Part shown: positions 55,859-64,000 of the stretch, one piece after another
How positions within the stretch are numbered: the first letter of the stretch is position 1
Layout: every line of letters starts with the position of its first letter
From: Pseudomonas maumuensis
GTDB lineage: Bacteria > Pseudomonadota > Gammaproteobacteria > Pseudomonadales > Pseudomonadaceae
Length of the DNA: 64,000 nt
Assembly: GCF_019139675.1 (NCBI RefSeq)
Contig: NZ_CP077077.1
Coordinates: 1,302,001 to 1,366,000, forward strand
Direction: 5' to 3'
Notes under the pieces: generated by a model
What the model was told of the DNA's origin: nothing
Seen by the model: the letters and a program-made list of their open reading frames with translations, nothing else
The model's database searches: none
Made by a program: the position numbers and the translations under genes

Positions 55859-57472
55859 TTAGTCGTTCAGCCCGAGGATATCCCGTGCCACCGCTTCGGC
55901 GATGCGGATCCCGTCGACACCGGCAGACAGGATGCCACCGGCGTAGCCTGCGCCTTCACCTGCCGGGAACAGACCCTTGAGGTTGAGGCTCTGGAAGCTG
56001 GCGTCACGGGTGATGCGCAGTGGCGACGAGGTGCGGGTTTCGATGCCGGTCAGCACCGCGTCGTGCAGGTTGTAGCCCTTGATCTGGCGGTCGAAGGCCG
56101 GCAGCGCTTCACGGATCGCCTCGATGGCGAAGTCCGGCAGGCTCGGTGCCAGGTCGCCCAGGGTCACGCCCGGTTTGTACGACGGCTCGACACTGCCCAG
56201 CGCGGTGGACGGGCGCCCGGCGACGAAGTCACCGACCAACTGCGCCGGTGCCTGGTAGTTGCTGCCGCCCATCACGTAGGCATGGGCTTCCAGGCGCTCC
56301 TGCAGTTCGATACCGGCCAGCGGGCCACCTGGGTAGTCGCGCTCGGGGTCGATACCGACGACGATGCCGGAGTTGGCGTTGCGCTCATTGCGCGAGTACT
56401 GGCTCATGCCATTGGTGACCACGCGGCCAGGCTCGCTGGTGGCGGCGACCACGGTACCGCCCGGGCACATGCAGAAGCTGTAGACCGAACGACCGTTCTT
56501 GGCGTGGTGCACCAGCTTGTAGTCGGCGGCGCCGAGTTTCGGGTGGCCGGCGTACTTGCCCAGGCGCGCCTTGTCGATCAGCGACTGCGGGTGCTCGATA
56601 CGGAATCCGACCGAGAACGGCTTGGCCTCCATGAACACACCCTTGGCGTGGAGCATGCGGAAGGTATCGCGGGCGCTGTGCCCCAGGGCCAGCACCACAT
56701 GGCGCGAGTGCAGCTGTTCACCGCTCTGCAGTACCACGCCCGTCAGCTGCTCGCCGTCCACCAGCAGGTCGGTGACCTTCTGCTCGAAGCGTACCTCACC
56801 GCCCAGGGTGATGATTTCCTCGCGCATCTTCTCGACCATGCTGGTCAGGCGGAAGGTGCCGATGTGCGGTTTGTTGATGTAGAGGATCTCGTCGGGCGCA
56901 CCGGCCTTGACGAACTCTTCCAGCACCTTGCGACCGTGGTGGTTAGGGTCCTTGATCTGGCTGTACAGCTTGCCGTCGGAGAAGGTCCCGGCGCCGCCTT
57001 CGCCGAACTGTACGTTGGATTCGGGGTTGAGCACGCTCTTGCGCCACAGGCCCCAGGTGTCCTTGGTACGCTGGCGCACCTCTTTACCGCGCTCGAGCAC
57101 GATCGGCTTGAAACCCATCTGCGCCAGCAGCAGGCCGGCGAAAATACCGCAGGGGCCGAAGCCGACCACGATGGGGCGCGCAGGCAGCTCGGCCGGGGCC
57201 TGGCCGACGAACTTGTAGCTGACGTCCGGGGCCACGCCGACCTTGCTGTCGCCTTCGAAGCGGCGCAGCAGCTCGTCTTCGTTGCTGGTTTCAAGGTCGA
57301 TGGTGTAGATGAACAGCAGCTCGCTGTTCTTCTTGCGCGCATCGTAGCTGCGCTTGAACAGGGTGAAGCCGAGCAGTTGCTCATCGCTGATGCCCAGGCG
57401 CTGGACGATGGCGGCGCGCAACTCGTCGTCGGAGTGGTCCAGGGGCAGCTTCAGTTCGGTGATTCGTAGCAT
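55859..57472 (-). CDS. FAD/NAD(P)-dependent oxidoreductase of the COG2509 type
   Basis: The 537-residue flavoprotein belongs to a large conserved family of unknown function. An N-terminal domain of about 95 residues precedes the FAD-binding Rossmann motif GFGPCG at 104-109. NVQFGEGGAGTFSDGKLYSQIKDPNHHG and PGGTVVAATSEPG are family hallmarks, and the C-terminus contains FPAGEGAGYAGGILSAGVDGIRIAEAVA. The start MLRITELKLPLDH is chosen by family; eight in-frame codons upstream have no ribosome site. It is followed on the same strand, upstream, by a lipoprotein gene. Confidence 0.85.
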   Translation of the reverse strand: MLRITELKLPLDHSDDELRAAIVQRLGISDEQLLGFTLFKRSYDARKKNSELLFIYTIDLETSNEDELLRRFEGDSKVGVAPDVSYKFVGQAPAELPARPIVVGFGPCGIFAGLLLAQMGFKPIVLERGKEVRQRTKDTWGLWRKSVLNPESNVQFGEGGAGTFSDGKLYSQIKDPNHHGRKVLEEFVKAGAPDEILYINKPHIGTFRLTSMVEKMREEIITLGGEVRFEQKVTDLLVDGEQLTGVVLQSGEQLHSRHVVLALGHSARDTFRMLHAKGVFMEAKPFSVGFRIEHPQSLIDKARLGKYAGHPKLGAADYKLVHHAKNGRSVYSFCMCPGGTVVAATSEPGRVVTNGMSQYSRNERNANSGIVVGIDPERDYPGGPLAGIELQERLEAHAYVMGGSNYQAPAQLVGDFVAGRPSTALGSVEPSYKPGVTLGDLAPSLPDFAIEAIREALPAFDRQIKGYNLHDAVLTGIETRTSSPLRITRDASFQSLNLKGLFPAGEGAGYAGGILSAGVDGIRIAEAVARDILGLND

Positions 57473-57575
57473 GGCAGGGTCCAGTATCCCGGCCATGGGC
57501 GGCCGGCGGCGTTACACAAACCGCCAAGTATAAGCTGTTAGCCGCCCCGACTGGCAGGATAAAAGCACCCGGTGA

Positions 57576-58253
57576 TCAGAGGTCGCGGGCGCCGCCGTAG
57601 TAGGCGCAGCCCTGCAGGGTCTTGCCGTCGATGCGCAGCTCGGCTTTGAGGTGGCGGATGGCGCCGGTGGCGCCGTCGACGCAGCGCTGTGGCGCGACCC
57701 ACAGTTCGACACGCTGGCCGTTGGCCTCGCTGGACAGGCTCAGGCCGCCGCCGGGCAGCGCTTCTTCCAGGTAAGGCAATGGCAGCGGATCCTGGCCGAT
57801 GCGGTTGAGCACCATGCCCTTGCCGCTGGCCTTGATGTCCCAGTCCGGCTCGTGGCCGCCGGCGCGCAGAGTCAATTGCTTGAAGTTGGGGTCTTCGCAG
57901 CCACGGTATTCGGAGGTGTCGAGGCGGTACAGGCGGGTCACGTCGAGCTGTCCGTCGCTGCCTGCCTGCTTGCTGCCGGACATACGCGCGCGGACATCGG
58001 CGAACAGCTTGTCACCGGCGTCGTCGGCCAGGGTGGCGGCCTCTTGCAGGATGCCGGTGCCGGCTGCGTCGTTGACGATGAAGCGGCGGCTTTCGTTGCA
58101 GGGTTTGAACAGCAGATGGCCGCCGGCCGCGCTCAGTTCGCCTTGCAGACGGGTGGTACCCAGGTTCGGGTCGACCGGTTTTTCGGCCAGCATCTGGCAG
58201 CCTGCGAACAGCGGCAGCAGGGCGGTGAGCAGCAGGGAAGGGGTGAGGCGCAT
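57576..58253 (-). CDS. COG3650-type lipoprotein
   Basis: The 225-residue lipoprotein has lipobox FAGC ending at Cys19. The mature protein has two domains; the C-terminal part (about 125-225) resembles the META/DUF-type lipoproteins of the COG3650 group, with YRGCEDPNF, GGHEPDW and LQGCAYYGG. Several Cys may form disulfides. The start at MRLTPSLLL is set by the signal peptide; 22 codons upstream in frame lack one. It lies upstream of the flavoprotein gene and may share its transcript. Function is unknown. Confidence 0.75.
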   Translation of the reverse strand: MRLTPSLLLTALLPLFAGCQMLAEKPVDPNLGTTRLQGELSAAGGHLLFKPCNESRRFIVNDAAGTGILQEAATLADDAGDKLFADVRARMSGSKQAGSDGQLDVTRLYRLDTSEYRGCEDPNFKQLTLRAGGHEPDWDIKASGKGMVLNRIGQDPLPLPYLEEALPGGGLSLSSEANGQRVELWVAPQRCVDGATGAIRHLKAELRIDGKTLQGCAYYGGARDL

Positions 58254-58332
58254 CAGGCGGGCTCCGGTGTTCGGGCAAAAAGTGCCGGTCACGTTACCGA
58301 GCCTGCCGCATGACGACAAGGGGCGTGACCTT

Positions 58333-58369
58333 ATCGCGGGGCGGCGTGGGAGCGGGCTTGCCCCGCGAT
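58333..58369. repeat. Single REP-like palindrome upstream of the lipoprotein gene
   Basis: ATCGCGGGGC (58333-58342) pairs with GCCCCGCGAT (58360-58369). The segment between includes TGGGAGCGGGCTTGCCCCGC, a further REP-type variant. With the element at 58405-58569, it fills the 336-base gap between the lipoprotein gene and braG, where no gene was seen. Confidence 0.7.
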
Positions 58370-58388
58370 GAGTTCCAAGCGCAAGAAA

Positions 58389-58583
58389 AAAGGGCCCGAA
58401 GGCCTAATGCCAGTCAGTTAAGCGTTAGGGGCCGCTTTGCGACCCATCGCCGGCAAGCCGGCTCCCACAGTGATCGCGCAATTCTTGAGTCCTGCACAGC
58501 AATTGTGGGAGCCGGCTTGCCGGCGATGGGCTGCATAGCAGCCCCAGTTACGCTAACTGACAAGTATTACCCGAAGGCCCTTT
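58389..58583 (-). terminator. braG terminator split by an inserted element
   Basis: AAAGGGCC (58389-58396) and GGCCCTTT (58576-58583) are the two arms of a terminator. Rejoined without the inserted 165 bases and one target copy they read AAAGGGCC-CGAA-GGCCCTTT, a perfect hairpin with a TTCG loop and a TTTTTT tail on the minus strand. It would end the bra operon seven bases after the braG stop. The palindromic insertion may still hold the arms together. Confidence 0.7.
58405..58569. mobile_element. 165-bp MITE/REPIN-like palindromic element with 10-bp target duplication
   Basis: Direct copies of CCCGAAGGCC flank it at 58395-58404 and 58570-58579. The ends are imperfect inverted repeats: TAATGCCAGTCAGTTAAGCG on the left against TAATACTTGTCAGTTAGCG on the right, read inward. 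Further in, both arms carry GGGGC...CCCATCGCCGGC and the REP core, so nearly 65 bases pair on each side around a 30-base centre. There is no coding capacity. A 10-bp duplication and such ends suggest movement by a transposase supplied from elsewhere, perhaps IS4-like (inference). Confidence 0.75.
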
Positions 58584-58589
58584 GATCAT

Positions 58590-59291
<702 letters not shown>

Positions 59292-60055
59292 TTACGCCTC
59301 CCCCAGGTAGGCCTTGATCACATCAGGGTTGCCGCGAATCTCTTCCGGCGTGCCGTCGGCCAGGGGCGTGCCCTGGTTGATCACCACGATGTGGTCGGAA
59401 ATGCTCATCACCAGCTTCATGTCGTGCTCGATCAGCAGCACGGTCACGTTGTGCGATTCGCGCAGGTAGGCGATGAGGGCCTTGAGGTCCTCGGTCTCCT
59501 TGGGGTTCAGGCCGGCGGCCGGTTCGTCGAGCATGATGATCCGTGGTTGGGTCATCATGCAGCGGGCGATTTCCAGGCGCCGTTGCTGGCCGTAGGCCAG
59601 GGTGCCGGCGGTGCGGTTGGCGAACTCGGTCAGGTTGACCTTCTCCAGCCAGTACTGGGCGCGCTCCATGGCCTCCTTCTCGCTGCGGCGGAAGCTCGGG
59701 GTCTTGAACAGGCCGGCGAAGAAGTTGGTGTTGAGGTGGCGGTGCTGGGCGATCAACAGGTTTTCCAGCGCGGTCATTTCCTTGAACAGGCGCACGTTCT
59801 GGAAGGTTCGCACCACGCCCTTGCGGGCGATCTGATGGCCGGCCAGGCCCTGGATCGGCTGGCCGTCGAGCAGGATGGTGCCGCCGCTGGGCTTGTAGAA
59901 GCCGGTCAGGCAGTTGAACACGGTGGTCTTGCCGGCGCCGTTCGGGCCGATCAGTGCCACCACCTGTTTTTCCTTGACGGTCAGGGCCACGCCGTTGACC
60001 GCCAACAAGCCGCCAAAGCGCATGCTCAGGCCGCTGACTTGCAGAATTTCGCGGC

Positions 60056-60059
<4 letters not shown>
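59292..60059 (-). CDS. braF: High-affinity branched-chain amino acid ABC transporter, ATPase BraF/LivG
   Basis: This is the second ATPase of the transporter. It has 255 residues. The Walker A motif GPNGAGKTT is at 38-46, the signature [12 protein letters not shown], and Walker B in [13 protein letters not shown]. The start overlaps the braE end by four bases, and it ends one base before braG. The C-terminal [23 protein letters not shown] is typical of LivG. Confidence 0.96.
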
Positions 60060-62232
<2,173 letters not shown>

Positions 62233-62419
62233 TACAGCGCTCCTAAAAACCTGATTTGCATTTCTCTGGCGGGGGATGACCCCGGCCCCTTGTTCTCGTG
62301 GTCTTCGCCACGTGATCTTTTTGCGGGCACGGCCAGGAAACCGCGGGTGACGGTTTTAAGATTTTCAGGTGAACCGGCTCCCGGATCACGGGAATCAGGT
62401 TCATGAACCTCGTAAAACA

Positions 62420-62445
62420 AAGCCCACTGCTCGCACAGTGGGCTT
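62420..62445 (-). terminator. Attenuating terminator between braC and braD
   Basis: AAGCCCACTG (62420-62429) pairs with CAGTGGGCTT (62436-62445). On the minus strand it is followed by TGTTTTACG, a short T-rich tail, 25 bases after the braC stop. It would leave partial read-through into braD-G, giving more binding protein than transporter, as is common for such operons. Confidence 0.7.
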
Positions 62446-62469
62446 CTCGGTCAGCTATTAGTCACGCAG

Positions 62470-63585
62470 TTACTGAGGGGAGGCTTCGGTCTTCGGCTTG
62501 CCGAAGTGCCATTCGTAGACCACGAACTTGAAGTCCTTCAGGTCGCCTTTCTCATCGTAGGACAGGTCGCCGGTCGGGGTCTTGAAGGTACCGGCGTGGA
62601 TGGCGGCAGCCACCTTGTCGGTGTCTTCGGACTTGGCGGCCTTGATGCCTTCGGCGATCAGCTGGACAGCCGAGTAGGCCGGGAACACGAACGGACCGCT
62701 CGGATCCTTGCCGTCGGCCTTGATGGCGTCGACGATGGCCTTGTTCGCAGGGTCGGCGTCGAACGACTTCGGCAGGGTGACCAGCAGGCCTTCGGAGGCG
62801 CCCTGGGCGATCTGCGAGATAGAGTCGTTACCCACGCCTTCCGGACCCATGAACTTGGCTTTCAGGCCCTTCTCTTGCGCCTGGCGCAGGATCAGACCCA
62901 GTTCTGGGTGGTAGCCGCCGTAGTAGACGAAGTCGACATTGTTCTGCTTGAGTTTCTGGATGATCGAGGAGAAGTCCTTGTCACCGGCGTTCAGGCCCTC
63001 GAAGACGGCCACCTTGGTGCCTTTCTTCTCGAGGGTGGTCTTGACCGCGGTAGCGATGCCTTCGCCGTACTGCTGCTTGTCGTGCAGGACCGCGACGACC
63101 TTCGGCTTGACGTGGTCGGCGATGTAGTTGCCGGCGGCTGGGCCCTGGGCGCTGTCCAGGCCGATGGTGCGGAAGACCATCTTGTAGCCACGGCTGGTGA
63201 TGTCCGGGGAAGTGGCGGCAGGGGTGATCATGATCACGCCTTCGTCTTCGTAGATGTCGGACGCAGGCTGGGTGGAGCTGGAGCACAGGTGGCCGATCAC
63301 GTACTTGACGCCATCGTTGACCACTTTGTTGGCGACGGCCACGGCTTGTTTAGGGTCGCACGCGTCGTCGTATTCCTTGGCTTCGAGCATCTTGCCATCG
63401 ACGCCGCCCTTGGCATTGATGTCCTTGATGGCCTGTTTGGCGCCGACGAACTGCATGTCGCCGTACTGGGTCACCGGCCCGGTCTTGGGACCGGCGATGC
63501 CAATCTTGATGGTGTCGGCGGCAAACGAATGGCTGGCGACTCCGGCCAGAACCATCGCGGCAAACAGCTTGGAAATCTTGATCAT
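62470..63585 (-). CDS. braC: Leucine/isoleucine/valine/threonine/alanine-binding periplasmic protein
   Basis: This is the periplasmic receptor for the Bra transporter. It has 371 residues. The signal peptide is 1-22, with cleavage after SFA. The mature protein is a type-1 periplasmic-binding fold (DTIKIGIAGPKTGPVTQYGD at its start). The two Cys of DACDPKQ and HLCSSST form the typical disulfide. TGGAG precedes the ATG. It has its own promoter region, with a 16-bp palindrome at 63708-63723 about 120 bases before the start. Confidence 0.96.
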   Translation of the reverse strand: MIKISKLFAAMVLAGVASHSFAADTIKIGIAGPKTGPVTQYGDMQFVGAKQAIKDINAKGGVDGKMLEAKEYDDACDPKQAVAVANKVVNDGVKYVIGHLCSSSTQPASDIYEDEGVIMITPAATSPDITSRGYKMVFRTIGLDSAQGPAAGNYIADHVKPKVVAVLHDKQQYGEGIATAVKTTLEKKGTKVAVFEGLNAGDKDFSSIIQKLKQNNVDFVYYGGYHPELGLILRQAQEKGLKAKFMGPEGVGNDSISQIAQGASEGLLVTLPKSFDADPANKAIVDAIKADGKDPSGPFVFPAYSAVQLIAEGIKAAKSEDTDKVAAAIHAGTFKTPTGDLSYDEKGDLKDFKFVVYEWHFGKPKTEASPQ

Positions 63586-63944
63586 AGTGCTCCACTCATT
63601 CTGTTGTAATTCTTATAGTCCTGAGGCCAGGGCTACAGACCGGGCGGGATTCGCGGCCTGGCTACGCCAATGCCGTAAGCCCACCTTCCCCCGGAACATG
63701 TCCCGGAACTGTACCGGTACAGTGTAGAGCGCCGTCCGAGCGCTTGAAAAGCGGGCGAAAAGCGTCTGTTTCAAGGGGTGTCGCTTGATCGACATAAAGA
63801 TACAGAAAAGCGCCATCACTTTGCCTGTATTCCCGGCCCGCCCCCACAAGTTCGGGCCTGATCGACCAAATTACGTATTTGAAACCGGGTTTTTCTGCAA
63901 AAATGCCGGCCTTTTTGTTGGCCGATCTTTGCGCAGGTAAACCC
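63586..63944. promoter_or_regulatory. Divergent regulatory gap between braC and the 63945 gene
   Basis: This 359-base gap holds no gene that I can support. It includes a -10-like TATAAG (minus strand, 63617-63612) for braC, without a good -35. ACTGTACCGGTACAGT (63708-63723) is a perfect 16-base palindrome and a candidate operator. Near the right end is a GGCC-T-rich-GGCC dyad before the 63945 start. Confidence 0.4.
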
Positions 63945-64000
63945 ATGACTGATCAAGTAAGCACCCTCTATGCCAAACTGCTCGGCGAGACCGCCGTCAT
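63945..64000 (+). CDS. Start of a probable DUF2288 family protein
   Basis: Only 18 full codons are in the window: MTDQVSTLYAKLLGETAV. LYAKLLGETA is how DUF2288 proteins typically begin, and in Pseudomonas a small conserved gene lies divergent from braC. AGGTAAACCC precedes the ATG. The rest is outside the window, so the call depends on this short match and context. Confidence 0.5.
   Translation, partial: MTDQVSTLYAKLLGETAV

Noticed and set aside
58310..58585. 91-codon frame between the lipoprotein gene and braG
   Set aside because: It runs through REP palindromes and the inserted element, with no ribosome site or protein-like composition.
63613..63946. Two small minus-strand frames upstream of braC
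   Set aside because: They overlap the braC promoter region and the palindrome, lack ribosome sites, and show no family features.

Overview
The window is a GC-rich chromosomal segment from a Pseudomonas, most probably of the P. putida group. Reasons: gene order and protein lengths match that group closely (875-residue Ppc, 335-residue RpoS, 786-residue BamA), the intergenic spaces carry P. putida-type REP/REPIN palindromes, and pseudomonad-specific arrangements are present (nlpD-rpoS with a PsrA-type box, a lptF-type lipoprotein near ppc, and a braC-G transporter). Nearly every base belongs to housekeeping genes. I see no prophage, integrase, CRISPR array, rRNA or tRNA, and no clear defence or secondary-metabolite cluster.

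Layout. 1-1519 (minus): start of glnD, then map. 1695-16443 (plus): the translation and envelope superoperon rpsB-tsf-pyrH-frr-uppS-cdsA-dxr-rseP-bamA-skp-lpxD-fabZ-lpxA-lpxB-rnhB. It combines ribosome function, UMP supply, isoprenoid and phospholipid precursors, outer-membrane assembly and lipid A synthesis, with many ATGA-type stop/start overlaps. 16508-27854: dnaE, accA, a REPIN, tilS, pyrG, kdsA, eno, ftsB, ispD. 27876-30936: a REP pair, a LysR regulator and the divergent glutathione-dependent formaldehyde pathway (frmA-fghA). 31014-36108: ispF-truD-surE-pcm-nlpD-rpoS, with the rpoS control site inside nlpD.

Directly after rpoS the order changes: the rsmZ-fdxA-mutS neighbourhood expected from P. 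aeruginosa is absent. A second block begins instead (36241-46005): lptF, a DUF4398 lipoprotein, ppc, adk, tsaB, a DUF72 protein, a PEP mutase/isocitrate lyase-like enzyme, an extensin-like protein and an unrecognised protein made of two 47-residue repeats. 46102-55783 holds rsmJ, a CopD-like membrane protein, dinG, an exported agarase-like glycoside hydrolase, a serine hydrolase, an OmpA-like lipoprotein with a Lys/Ala tail, pdxH and a glycine-zipper lipoprotein. 55859-63585 (minus) holds a flavoprotein, a lipoprotein and the branched-chain amino-acid ABC transporter braC-D-E-F-G. The window ends in the first codons of a probable DUF2288 protein.

The most unusual points are small: a 165-bp palindromic MITE-like element inserted with a 10-bp target duplication into the loop of the bra operon terminator; a REP element that supplies the stop codon of the LysR gene; the two-repeat orphan protein; the OmpA-like lipoprotein with repeated WWPFGSD motifs and a histone-like tail; and a 16-bp perfect palindrome upstream of braC. 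I found no convincing new multi-gene system.
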